Shown piece after piece: positions 23,380-35,460 of a stretch of DNA of 45,688 nt. Numbering within the stretch: position 1 is the first letter of the stretch; the number at the start of each line of letters is the position of its first letter. Where the stretch lies: contig MQVO02000084.1 in the NCBI GenBank assembly GCA_001986395.2, forward strand, positions 1 through 45,688, given 5' to 3'. This stretch comes from Irpex lacteus (Eukaryota > Basidiomycota > Agaricomycetes > Polyporales > Irpicaceae). The position numbers were made by a program, and so were the translations under genes. Under the pieces are notes generated by a model that searched no databases, was not told the origin of the DNA, and worked only from the letters and a program-made list of their open reading frames with translations.

Positions 23380-26300
23380 GATCACAAGTGAGTGTATACA
23401 AATATTGTAATATTCGGAACTGATCTACCTCGTTCAGATTTAATATACATGGTTTCCGCACGTACTACAGCCATATATACATCTCGTGTAGTTTTCCATG
23501 CACGCGGATGCCTGGTCGTCCCGCGATGCGCGAATCCATGTTGGAGGGGGAGGAGGAGAGGGAGGGCTGTATGACGACGACGGAGTCGTCTCGCCTCATA
23601 CAAACGATCTATAACGTACGTACACACCTTCTCTTACATGTACCCGTACTCGCACTTATCCTCTCCCCGCGCGTTGAGAAGATAGCTGTACCCCTCCCTC
23701 AGCCGGCCCAGGACAAAAAGTCGATCTACGGGCGAGCGGGTTAATATCTCGTGAAGCTGCTTTGGTTAGTTGATACACTCACCTGATATACCCTATTACA
23801 CCGCTCAGACACGACCTACGACGGATTCTTTTAAAAATCCAATGAGACCGGTGCAAGATGACGAATTTTAATTTCTCGTCGTAGCCGAGGTGCGTTGCTT
23901 GTAAACGGACGCTTGATAGTCGCTGATTCGTCGTATACAGTCGGTTTATCACGCGGATGCTTCTTCGTCCCGTAATGCGCGATTTTGTGTCGGAGGGGGA
24001 GGAGGAGGGGGAGGGCCGTACGACGACGACGCAGTCGTCTCGCCTCGTACCAACGATCAATAACGTACGTACACACCTTCTATCACACGCAACAGTACTC
24101 GCGCTAATGCTCTCCCCGCGCGTTGAGAAGATACCCGTACCCCTCTCCCAGCCGGCCCAGTACAAAACGTCGATCTGCGGGCGAGCGGGTTAGTATCTCA
24201 TGAAACAAACACAGATAGTTGATGGACTCACCTGATATACCCAGGTCCACCGCTCAGATACGACCTACGACGAAGTTCTTCGAAACTCCCATGAGACCAG
24301 CGCAAGATGAGAATTTTAATTTCTCGTCGTAGTTGAGGTGCGTCGCCCGTAAACGAACGCTTGATAGTCGCTGACACGTCTTGTATAGTCCGTTTGTCAC
24401 GCGGAGCCTTGGTGCTGCCAGAATCCGCAATTTTGTGTCGGAAGGGGAGGAGGAGGGGGTGGGCCATACAACGACGACGTAGTCGTCTCGTCTTGTGCGA
24501 AGGGTCGATAGGGTATGCACTCACCTTATTGTACTTGAATCCGTACTCGCGCTAATGCTCTCCCCGCTCGTTACGAAGATACCCGTACCCCTCTCCCAAC
24601 CGGCCCAGGACAAAATATCGATCTGCGGACGAACGAGTTAATATCTCGTGAAACAAACACAGGTAGTTAATAAACTCACCTGATACACCCAGGTACACCG
24701 CTCAGATACGCCCTACGACGATATTTGTCGAAAATCCCATGAGACCGGCGCAAGATGACGATTTTCATTTCTCGTCGTAGTCGAGGTGCGTCGCCCGTAA
24801 ACGGACGCTTGATGGTCGCTGGTTCGTCCAGTATAGTCGGTTTAACGCGCGGAGCCTTGGTGCTGCCGGAATCCGCAATTCTGTGCCGGAGGGGAGGAGG
24901 AGGGGGAGGTGCGTACGACGACGGCGGCGTCGTCTCGCTTTGTGCGAAGGGTCAATAACGTACGTGCTTACCTTACTTTACATGCACCCATAGTCGCACT
25001 CACGCTCTCCCCGCGCGTTACGAAGATAGCCGTGCCCCTCCCTCAGCCGGCCCAAGACAAAAAGTCGATCTACGGGCGAACGGGTTAGTATCTCGTGAAA
25101 CAAACACAGGTAGTTAATATACTCACTTGATATACCAAGGTCTGCCGCTCAGATACGCCCTACGACGACGTTTCTCGAAACTCCTATGAAAGCGGCGCAA
25201 GATGGCGATTTTAATTTCTCGTCGTAGTGGAGGTGCGTCGCCCGTAAACGGACGCTTGATAGTCGCTCATTCGTCGTGTATAGTCGGTTTGTCACGCGGA
25301 GTCTTGGTACTGCCGGAATCCGCAATTTTGTGTTTGAGGGGGAGGAGGAGGGGTAGGGCGTACGACGACGATGCCATCACCTGGCTTCGGGCGAAGGGTT
25401 GATAAGGTACGTACTCACCGTATTGTATTTGAATCCAGACCCACGCTGACGCTCTTCCCGCTCGTTACGAAGATACCCGTCCCCCTCCATCAGCCGGCCC
25501 AGTACAAAAAGTCGATCTACGGACGAACGAGTCAATATCTCGTGAAGCCGCTTCAGCCAGCTGATACACTCCCCGTATAGACCCGATTGGACCGCTTGTA
25601 TCGGCCCTACGACCACGTTTCTCGAAAATCCAATGAGACCGGCGCAAGATGACGAATTTTATTTGTCGTCGTAGTCGAGGTGCGTCGCCAGTAAACGGAC
25701 GCTTGATAGTCGCTGATTCGTCCAGTATAGTCCGTTTGTCACGCGGGTGCTTCGTCGTCCCGCAATGCGTGATTTTGTGTCGGAGGGGAGGAGGAGGGGG
25801 AGGTGCGTACGACGACGACGCAGTCGTCTCGTCTCGTACAAACAATCAATAACGTAAGTACTCGCCTTATCATGCATGCACTCGCACCCACGCTAACCCT
25901 CTCCCCACCCGTTAAAAAGATAGCCGTCCCCCCTCCCTCAGCCGGCCCAAGACAAAAAGTCGATCTACGGGCGAACGCGTTAATCTCTCGTGAAGCCGAT
26001 TTATGTGGTTGATATACGCACCGTATAGACCCAACTCTACCGCTCAGATACGCCCTACGACGAAGTTTCCCAAAACTCCCATGAGACCGACGCGGAATGA
26101 CGAATTTCGAATCTCCTCGGAATCGTGGTGCGTCGCCTGTATATGGACGCTTGATACTTGCTGATACGTCCGCTGTAGTTCGTTCGAGGAATGGACGGCC
26201 TGTCGTGTCGATATCCGCGGTTTGGTGCAGGTGGGAGGAGGTAGGGGTGGGGTGCACGACGTCGACTGGGTCGCGCAGAGTGTTGTAAACGGCACCTTGA

Positions 26301-26440
26301 TACCCACTGATACGTCCGTTGTAGTTCGTCGTAGGAACGGGCGGTCGGTCGTCCCGCCATCTTCGAATGTGCGTAGGAGGGGAGGGGGAGGAGGTAGAGG
26401 CGAGGTGTACGACGACGACCGGGGCTTGCTTCACACGAAA
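23380..26440 (-). repeat. Array B: 448-bp tandem repeats with minus-strand introns
   Basis: The anchor ATGAGACC occurs at 23,842, 24,291, 24,739, 25,633 and 26,081 (changed to ATGAAAGC at 25,186), a period of 447-449 bp. A diverged unit precedes and shortened units follow. Each unit has a 57-nt GT-AG intron-like segment on the minus strand, e.g. 24,231 down to 24,175 (GTGAGT, TACTAAC, CCGCAG); the donor is lost in the unit near 25,580. The translated segment before the donor (ATIKRPFTGDAPRLRR...) stays open in several units, which hints at repeated exons. I cannot build a frame through a full unit (448 minus 57 is not a multiple of three). Each unit also has a G-rich tract on the plus strand. 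No product is called. Confidence 0.75.
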
Positions 26441-27868
26441 CGACATAACCGTAAGTAACACACTCGTCACTCATATAACATCGTCAAGCACTCACCTCCT
26501 CGCTCCCAGCTTATCATCCCTCCGCCTGCCAGCCTCGATCCAAAGACGACGAGTTGACGGTTTCAGGGAGTGGTTATATCGACGACGACCTCGTTTCCCG
26601 TCTCCGCCTTGAAACGGGGTGCGTGCTTGCGAGACGTTTGGTCGTTTGGTATGGATCGCAGGCGGTGGTGGAGGTAGATGACAGAGGCGAGGTTGTGTTG
26701 GAGGGGAGGGCCCTGCGACGACGGTGAGGTCGTCTGGCTGCGTACAAAGTAGAGTAGACGTACCTAGATGGATTGCGTACGTTCGTCTTCGTGCCCAACG
26801 TCGTCTCTGCCCCAGGTGAGTGGTCTACTCTTCCTCCCAGCCAAGGTATAAATTAGTAAGCTGAGGATGAACGGGTTAGCGCGTCGTAGAACGCTTTGAG
26901 GAGCGTGTTAGACGTACCTTGGACGTCCTATTGTACTATTTGAATCCGCTCTATGGTGACTGTTCGCCCGGCGAGGGATGATCCACGGCAGAGGTCGAGT
27001 TCGTGGGAGTCGACGTGCGACGCTTGCAAGTCGACGTTCAACGTTTAGCGGTGGTTCGTACTTGTGTGCATGTCGTTTAAGAGGCTGTCGATGCCGCAAT
27101 GAGCGATGGTTGTGCTTGGAGTGGGAGGGAGAAGGGGAGGTGCGCAGGGCAAGGATAGCGGCGTATGGGGAGCAATGAGAGTTGATATACACACCTTGGA
27201 TGAGCCTTCTAGCTGCCTAGCGCAATGCTCTCCACATCCGTTGCGTTGATACGGCCTCCAACAGCCTTGAGATTCTTGGCGAGCGACTTGAGGTCCATCG
27301 AAAGGACTTGAGTGCGTCGGTGTATGCATTCTAGGTGTCCGACGCGTGTATTGGTACTATTGGAGGCTTGTTATTTCTATGCGTTGCGGGTCGAGGCCAG
27401 TCTTGAAGTGTGAACACGGCTGGAGGGTGTACGACGTTGCGCGGGAGTTAACCCAGGTCGAGGGTATAGGTGTGGGCGAGGAGGCGAAGGATTAATGTAC
27501 ACTGCGCTATCTTAGAAGTGTTATCCAATGCAGCAAAGTCGAGATACTCACCTTCTTCATCGTTCGCATTCGAGCCCCCGCCGTCGATAGCAATCCACGG
27601 TCTACGTATTCACCGCCTGAAGAGTCGAGACAAGCCATGCGTGCGATGCGTTTGCAGGTTTCAAGGCTTGGGGCGGAGAGCGCGTGCGTGCGTGAGCGAG
27701 GCGGAACAGCGGAGTGAGACAGACAGAGAGGAAAGCCGAGGAGCTGCAGTGAGAGCTGGAGTGAGTGGGACGGATGAACGGGACATGAGGCGAGCGATCG
27801 TCGAGTGGTGGACAGACGAGGAACGATCGTGGCGCGTAATCAAGAGGCGCGGATCGCAGTCGCGGTCG
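26441..27868. other. End of duplication unit 1, no gene recognised
   Basis: Array B fades out here. Remaining open frames are GC-rich chance frames on both strands. The end at 27,868/27,869 is the junction between duplication copies. Confidence 0.5.
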
Positions 27869-28640
27869 CGGTTTAGAGGATATGAGAGCTAGACGAAACG
27901 CGTGTTACTGTCGGGGGTGAAGACGTGGGAGGTTTGCTCACCAAAGTGGGAGGTCGCGCATGAATCTGGCTAGAGCGCCCGAGAAATGGCAAAGTCGGGT
28001 AGGGTCATGGGGTGAGTTTCACGCAATGTATGAAGGTTCTTCCAAAGCACGGGCGATTGAAATGCTGGTGTGAGTGACAACGTCGCAGCCATCGCGCAGG
28101 CAAGATGGATTCGGCGTGGCGATGATCTCCGCGTCGATTGCAACGTGCAACGATGACAAAGGTGGGCAAACGGACGCATGGGTAGAGCCTCTAGCTAATA
28201 CGAGCTTTTGCCAGTGTACAGTCATCATGCCAGGAAATTGTTGCAGGTATGATAGCTGTATGTAAACGTAAAAAGGTACAAGTAGGACGAGTCATGAGGC
28301 AAACAATTTAACCTTAGAAACTATCAGGAGTGTTAGATAGGCTTCACAAGAGTCAGTCAAGGTACTCTTACTGTACGGCTTAAAGTCGACAACAGTCAGG
28401 CTGGTTGTCAGACAGATAATCGTTCGTAATCAAGCGGTGCGGTTCGCGATAGTAGCATCTGCCGAGTCTGCATAATGAAGTCAACCGTCTCCATCGTACA
28501 TTCAAACTACGATGGCAAAAGACAAAAATCCAAGCTACCCTAATATCTGGCAAGTGCGGCATACACTATCGACCACAGCGCTATTGGTACATTGTATGCC
28601 AGTAAGTAGCGCAAAGAGCGACTAACAAGGTGCAGTGGGA

Positions 28641-28681
28641 ACCGCAAGGGACCTGATCACTTCTTACAGGTCCCTTGCGGT
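28641..28681. promoter_or_regulatory. Upstream inverted repeat, copy 2
   Basis: Arms 28,641-28,655 (ACCGCAAGGGACCTG) and 28,667-28,681 are a perfect 15-bp inverted repeat with an 11-nt loop. It lies in the same place as the imperfect dyad in copy 1, upstream of the duplicated gene. Confidence 0.55.
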
Positions 28682-28888
28682 CCCTGCCTCACCTCTTCCA
28701 CGTTGCAGTCCATAACCCATTATCTCTCACTGGACCAACGGAAAGTGGTCCGTGGAGAACCTAGGTCAGAGTTATCGCTTGTAATGTACTTTTCTCGTCG
28801 TCTCTGTTTCCAGGAGTGTGATGATGACCTCAGCAACTGCATAGGATTCAGCCTTTCCCCGCTTTCCCCGCTCATCCAGGGCTCCTAC

Positions 28889-28894
28889 TATAAA
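28889..28894 (+). promoter_or_regulatory. TATA box of duplicated gene, copy 2
   Basis: TATAAA 115 nt before the ATG at 29,009, in the same setting as in copy 1. Confidence 0.6.
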
Positions 28895-29008
28895 GATAAA
28901 ACGACCATCTTTCCTTGGTCCCCTTTCGCTCGGACTTCTTTGTAGCCGTTTCAAGGTCGCCTCCCTCAGCCTCTCAACTCGTCTGTTTCGCCGACGCACA
29001 GTTCCAAC

Positions 29009-30603
29009 ATGACGGAATACACCACATCGTCCGACGCTATCCGGGAGTACCTTACTGCTCGAGAGAGAACCGCCATGTGGGTTCAGAGACACGGGGGCCG
29101 CGGTCGAGACGATTCAATGCTCTCGCCTTCAGTGCCTCCCTCTATCATAAGTGACTCTGATGCCCCGAGCTATGGACCTACTGACTCGGATGACGAAAGC
29201 GACCATTCATTACCTCCGCGCATGGTGCTGAGGTATACCGACGGTAGGCCCGACATACCAATCTCGACCGACCCCCGCCAACAGTCCCGCGCAAGAGCCC
29301 ACTCTAACCCACCCAGGCAAACTTCGCTAAACCACACTGTGCGCGGGACGTCGGCATCGCGTCGCCATTATGCTCCTGGTGGAGATGGCTTGGTTGACCC
29401 TTCGTTCTCGCAGAGTCAGCCGCAGTCACGCTACGCACAGACTCTTTCGTACGCGTCAGGGCCTATGCTTTCACCGGAAGTATCGACCAACGCCCCTGCC
29501 CCTCCTACTCCAGAACACATCGTTATTCTTCCTTCTCCTCAGGGCGAAGAGCCACCCTCAATCCCTCCCTCTCATCCCGTTTCACGAGCGGCTACGGTCC
29601 ACTCAGCACATCCTGAACAGATTATACCAACTGGCGTGGCGCCGTCGCATCACTCTGCACATCACAGTACAATCCACGCTCCCAATCCACGACACGCCCA
29701 CAATCCCTCGCATGCCTCGCGAAACAACACCAGCTCACCAGCGTTAACTTACTCACATTCGCACCCGCCACCTTCTGCTGCTCACGGTAACGCCCGGCCT
29801 ATACCAAACGCAAACGCTTCGCGTCCGGGTACCGCACTCCCATATGCTTACACACCTCCTCAAATCATCTACGCGCCTTCTTCTCGCCATCCGAGCACTC
29901 GTTACGCCCCTCCTCAAATCGTCTACACCCCTCCCTCCCGCAACAACCACTCGCGTACTCGTGGTCCGGCCCCGTCTATCACATACAGCCATTCGGATCC
30001 CTTGCCAGATCACCACAACAATCCGTACTACCACGACGTCCGTCATCCTTCGGCCGCACGCAGCGCACTTGTGGAAGAAGACTCTGGCAGCTCTGACAAC
30101 GCCAGAGGTCACAACAGGTCGATGAGCACGCGTGGACGTTCGAGAGCTCGGATACCGATCGAACGTTCTCCTCCCCGCTCTCGCTCAGAGACTCCGCCAT
30201 TGAGCGATGCCGGCAGCAGGACATCTGGTAGTACATACTACATCCTACCCACACCGGGACAAAAGGTCCAAATCATCGTAAGTCATTCTCCCACTCTTAT
30301 CAGCTGAGCGTTCCCGAAGGGGTCCTCGGATTGATTCATGAGGTACCACGTTCATTATTGACTAACGAACTTCTTTCTTACTACGAACAGCCGCCTGGCG
30401 CTCCGTCCCTTCACACCGCTACGACCTCGACCAGGGCGTCCCACCACTCGCCCATCTCGGCCCACGGTCCTCACCACAAGAACATCTTCCAGAAAATCTT
30501 CAGTATACCCAAGTTTGCTGGATCGGTCGACTCGCGGGCGTCGTCGAGGTCGTCGTCGAGAAAGCTGCAGCGACGACACACACTCGGCGGAGCTCATTTG
30601 TGA
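29009..30603 (+). CDS. Disordered Ser/Pro/Arg-rich protein, copy 2
   Basis: Exons 29,009-30,277 and 30,391-30,603, intron 113 nt at the same place and with the same signals as copy 1; 493 aa. Against copy 1 I count about 12 silent changes, 4-5 amino-acid changes (His to Arg, Ile to Val, Asp to Gly, Asn to Asp, possibly Pro to Ala) and two in-frame deletions (6 nt in a Ser-Gln run, 9 nt in a Ser-Pro-Ile repeat). The excess of silent changes and in-frame indels argues that both copies are still constrained. The YYILPTPGQKVQII and IFQKIFSIPKFAGS stretches are unchanged. No function recognised. Confidence 0.85.
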
Positions 30604-31012
30604 CTTGAGTGGTGTCTCGTACTTAGTTGTTGTTCTGGTTGTTCGGCGTCTATCGTGAATCGGACTGGCAGCGGTTGGATAAGAATGAGATGGATTGTGA
30701 TCTGGGATAATTGTTGGAGATAGTACAATGTTTTCATCCTAAGTTACAGTCAGCTTCGCTGACTCGATCGTACGCGCGAGCTGCTGCAGGACGGCCGTAT
30801 CTCTACTCTACCACCAATTTCGTAGGCGCTGAAACGCTTTGATTCTCTTTCGAGCGACCTCTCACTTACTCTCGCACCACCACCATCATCATCTGCCTCC
30901 TTCGACTACCGCCCTTCCCACTCGTTCTTCAACTTGCTATGCTCTTCAAACTGACTCAACATCAACTTATGCATATGTAACCCAAGGTTTGCGTGCTCGA
31001 AATCGGGTGCAG

Positions 31013-34000
31013 GTGCGTCGCTCGTGCTCACTCTTTCATGTATCTCTAACTCACTGTTATGCACGGTGTAGCTCCAGAGGATCTTGGAAGTTGCGCGGTG
31101 GAGGGATGATCACGGGTTTTTATGTTCTGGATGTCATAGGTGAGTTAATACTTTTGAATCTGACGGGTGGTATACTTACTGTTCTTAGTTATCCTCCACG
31201 ACGCTCCGCTCCATTTCAAGCCAACTCCCTCGTCTACGAGTCGTCCGAGGCTGCCTACACCAATTCCTAACGTTAGCAAGTCGCTTACCCCACCATCCTA
31301 CTCGCCGGACGACGATCTATCGTGGAACGGCGTATACGACCTGCGTCTTGTTCGCCGGACGACGATACATCGTGGAACGGCATTTATACCTCTCGCAACG
31401 GCTGTCAGGCTGCAAGACCGCGCTGCAGGGGATTGGAAGGAGCGCGATGGTGGCAGGACGGGAGTTTTGGTTGGCTGCACAAGGTACGTCAATTAGAGTT
31501 ATCTGATCATCTGGTGATAGAGCACTTACCACTCGTAGCCGGTTATCGTTAACGGCACGAACCCTCGCGATCGCTAAACACCGCGCGAGCTTGCACACGA
31601 AGACGACGACGACGTAGTTCAACGAAACCCGCTCGCCGGACGGCGATCCATTGCGGAACGACGAAATTGACAACGGCACAAGTCCGTCGTGAGAATTCAT
31701 CGCCGAACGACAGCACGAAGCTGTCGAGCTGCTCGATGGCATCGCGAGCTCGTCACCACGAGGACCAGTGACCACATCCCGCCCAAATTACCTGGCTCGC
31801 CGGACGGCGATCTATCGCGGAACGACGAAACCGACGACGTCCAACGTTCGTCGACCGCGTTGTGGGCCATTGGAGGGTGCGTGGTGGTGGTAGGACGGGG
31901 TTTTGGCTATACAAGGTGCGTCAGTGAGATTGATGTAACTATCTAGTGATCGAGGACTTACCAGTTACCCTCCACAGCACGAAGGTCTGCTGCCACAAGA
32001 TAGCACGAAGCCTTCGCGATGCGAGCCCGTCGTAACGACGACCACGCTCCCCCTCTGCACCCTGCTCGCCGGACGCCGTTCCACTGCAGAACGACGAAAT
32101 CGACGACGGTACAAGTCCGTCGTGAGAATTCACCGCCGAACGACAGCACGAAGCTGTCGAGTTGCTCGATGGCATCGCGAGCTCGCCACGACTTCAACCA
32201 CGCTCCCCTCCGCACCCTGCTCGCCGGACGGCGATCCGTTGCGGAACGACGAAACCGGCCGTCGTAGAAGCTTCCAGACGACGAAGGCGAGTTGGAGTTG
32301 AGCTCGTCGAGGCGTCGCACAGGAGGGTGATCGAAGAGAGGGCTAAAGAACAGGTGAGTAAATGTAACTCTCGCACGATATATAATACTTAACTCACTAG
32401 TTTGACGTGCTACAGCTGCCACGCTTCGTCTCGAATAGCCCTATCAACTCCCCTCGCAACATCTGAAGGCTCATCCTACCCATGCAGCGCACCCTCGCTC
32501 GCCAGCCGTCGTTTCATCGCGGAACGACGTTCGGGCCTCCCTCGACGACGTCAACACTTCAGGACGACCTGAAACAGCGGAACGACGAAACTGGCTGCCC
32601 TACAAGCCCCCAGACGACGAAGATTCGCTGGTGCTCATCAAGACGCTGCGCGGGAGGATGATCGCAGAGAAGGCTAGAACCCACAGGTAGCAAAGTGAGT
32701 AAAGATGTTCTTGCGTGTTGTATAGTACTTAACTCACTTGTCAACGCGTCATAGTTGATTCCCCCTCGTCTCGGACAGCCTCGCCAACTCTCCTCGCGAC
32801 GCCCCAGAGCCACCCCACTAGGTGCACAACACCCTCGATCGCCGGGCGTCGATTCATCACGGAAAGACGTCCAGACCTCCCTCGACGACGTCAAGACTTT
32901 GGGGCGACCTATGGGGCCCACGCACGGTAAGTAAATAACATTATAAATTGTTTAGAAGACTTAATAATGCGACTTGCTTCTAGGAACACCCTCTTGCCAC
33001 TAACGAGCCTCTGGCTCGCCCTCTCGTCCTCGGTGTCGGCTAATCACGCTCGCTGGGCGTCGATCCGTTGCGGAACGACGAAACCAGCAATGATACAACG
33101 TTCGCCGGGTTGATTCGTCGCAGCAAGGCACGTTGGAGGATCTTGCAAGGTGGGCGGCGGTGGATGGGCGCGGGATTTGGGCTGTAATAAGTACGTCAGT
33201 GACGTTTCTTAGGCTGTTAACGATTAACCACATACCTACTCGCGGTCAGATATGCTTATGAGCTCCATTCGAAGCCTGGTCGACAGCGCAAAGACGTCGG
33301 CCATTCGATTGGACTGCTCTGTTCGCCGGACGACGAACTATTGCGCAAGCACGACATCAGCTACAGTCCAAGCGTACGGACGAAAACTCTTACCTGGATC
33401 TCGTCGAGGAGTCGCGCAGAGGGTTAATAGAGGAGATAGAGGCTGGGGAATAGAGTCATCGGGGTAAGTACAGATGTTCTCGCGCGTTTTTATAGTAACT
33501 CACCATGTTAATGCGTTACAGCCAACGCTCTTGGGCTCGAATAGCCCGCTACTTAGCCTCGCGACGCCTGAAAGCCACCTCACCAAGTGCAAGACACTCT
33601 CGTTCGCGGGGTGACGATCCATCACGGAACGATGTGTGACTTGGTTTGCAAGCGGCACAGGCTCTTTCACGTCAACATGCGACCTTGAAGACGACCTGTA
33701 GGATCATCTGCGGTGAGTTATATTGATTATACATCGTGTATTATGCTTACTATTGTAATTAATTTGTAGAAAACCCGCTCACTCCGTGAATCACGCTTGA
33801 CGTCCTCGACGCGAGCTAACCCTGCTCGCGGGACGTTGTTCCATCGCGTCCCGGCCTGGTAGGTCCGTCCAAAGCGAAGCAATCGTTTCCATTGCAACAT
33901 CCGGGTGCCGTGAGGTTCGAGAGTAGGAGGCAGGCTATACACATAGAGGTGAGTACATGCCCGTCGAACGTTAAGCAGCGGGTTTACTCACGTAGTACAG

Positions 34001-34720
34001 TGGCTGCGGCAGGCTTTCTTCGTCGTCGCATAGTGTTGCGAGCAAGCAGTCGACGCTCTCATGCAAGACGACCTGCTTGCGAGACGGCGATCGACCGGTC
34101 TGCCCCTTCGAGACACTTTCTATCCGCGACGGCATTGGAGTTTATGCGCGACGATGTTGATGCGCTGGGAGCTCGGTTTTGACGAGGGAGAACCTAAATT
34201 CGGTGAGTACGTCGCTATAGAATAGTGTGACCAATTTACTCACGTAGTTTATTCGTAGCGGACGGCCTCATGTCAAGTCGTTCGGTGAATGCTGGTGCAA
34301 CCGTCGAAGGACTTGGCGGCCTCGCTCGCGGGACGTCGTTCCCTCGCGGAACGACATGCTGGATGCCTTCGACGAGGACCATGGGGCTTGCGAGCTTGTC
34401 CAAGCTCTTCTGCGGCGCTGACGACCACCGCGTTCGTGATAGGGTTACCGACGATGCACTCATCACGGGGCATTGATCCACTGCGTAACGAGTTCACGAG
34501 ATTCCTCGAAGCCTTCGCGCAACAACGTAGGGGCCAGTCTACTCAGCAAGACTTCAAGGGGAGACGAAGGGCGCTCTGAAACTCGGTGAGTCTACATTGT
34601 ACGACTGATTGAGTGCGCTTTTACTCACATTGTTTTCTTCATAGTAAGCTTCGTTGCGCTTTCGCGGGCTGGCCCCAACGTTGCCAGTGTTCTCAGCTTG
34701 ATAAATATTTGAGAATGCCG
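31013..34720 (+). repeat. Array A, copy 2
   Basis: Counterpart of the copy 1 array, with cores near 31301, 31351, 31632, 31796, 32065, 32220, 32497, 32836, 33048, 33301, 33603, 33824, 34072, 34325 and 34460. The core near 34,335 has perfect 8-bp arms (GTCGTTCC, GGAACGAC). Intron-like GTGAGT...ACTCAC...YAG segments again separate the units (for example near 32,352-32,415 and 32,695-32,754). Unit spacing and sequence have drifted from copy 1 with many indels, and no long frame is kept. Confidence 0.7.
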
Positions 34721-35455
34721 TGGGTGTTATGATAAGCTTATCGAGACAGCGATATGCGTCGGGCAGGAGTGGAGTATTCACAGCAGGTGTCGAACGGGGT
34801 GAGGGTTGGGACAAAGGTAGGTCGCAACCAACTGGGATCATCCTCGAGACCACGAGCGATGGAGAGCATGGGGTTGGACCCTTCTTTCGCGGATGACTGG
34901 TCGACCCGGTCTCACCGCGTATGCCATAACCATGTTAAACGGCCCTTGAACGTTTGAATGTGTCGCGTCTGCCATCTCGCTTCAAGCGGTTTGACGGTAA
35001 CCCTTCCAAAATTTCGGGGGTTCCGCTTGGACTTGCGAGGATGAACATTGAACCTTGACTCAGGGCCCAGATGTGAGTTCGTCGGCCCTCCTGTCGACGC
35101 GGACATATTCTGCCTTCGTCGCTACTGCCGACATGGGCGCACGGGTCGCGTAGGTCGCACATAGATGATGCCACCGTTTCTGTTCGTGAGTTGCAAACAT
35201 CCAGATGTGAGCACTGTATTCGCAACCTCTAGCAATGGTCAATGCCCTGTCATTCTGGCCGAATTTTGTTTAGTTAACATGTATCAGCTTTGACTGTGTC
35301 AAGATAAAATACCTATGAGGTGGAGATATGCCCTGACCATGCTTGCGCCATTCGTGAGAGTCCCGCATGGAATTGAACATCAATGCAGCAGGATCAGTAG
35401 TCAGTTGTGGAAACTAGGGTCACCGGATGGATACTAGGTACGCGAAAAAAAGATG
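34721..35455. other. Duplicated block without a gene, copy 2
   Basis: Counterpart of 18,401-19,260, no conserved open frame. It ends at the target-site duplication of the retrotransposon. Confidence 0.6.
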
Positions 35456-35460
35456 GGTGC

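Larger units (their letters stand above)
11594..27868 (+). repeat. Tandem duplication, copy 1 (16,275 bp)
   Basis: Sequence starting CGGTTTAGAGGATATGAGAG at 11,594 reappears at 27,869 in the same orientation. The similarity continues through the two-exon gene, array A and the following block. The last part of copy 1 that can be compared in the window is about 22,174, which matches the window end at 45,688. The offset of 16,275 bp makes this a direct tandem duplication in which array B and 26,441-27,868 form the end of unit 1. The breakpoints share CGGTTTAGAGG, while sequence before 11,594 and before 27,869 differs. Confidence 0.9.

Noticed and set aside
23779..26470. Long minus-strand ORFs in array B as one large protein gene
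   Set aside because: Frames switch between units, the spliced unit length is not a multiple of three, and stops occur at the donors; described as repeat array instead.
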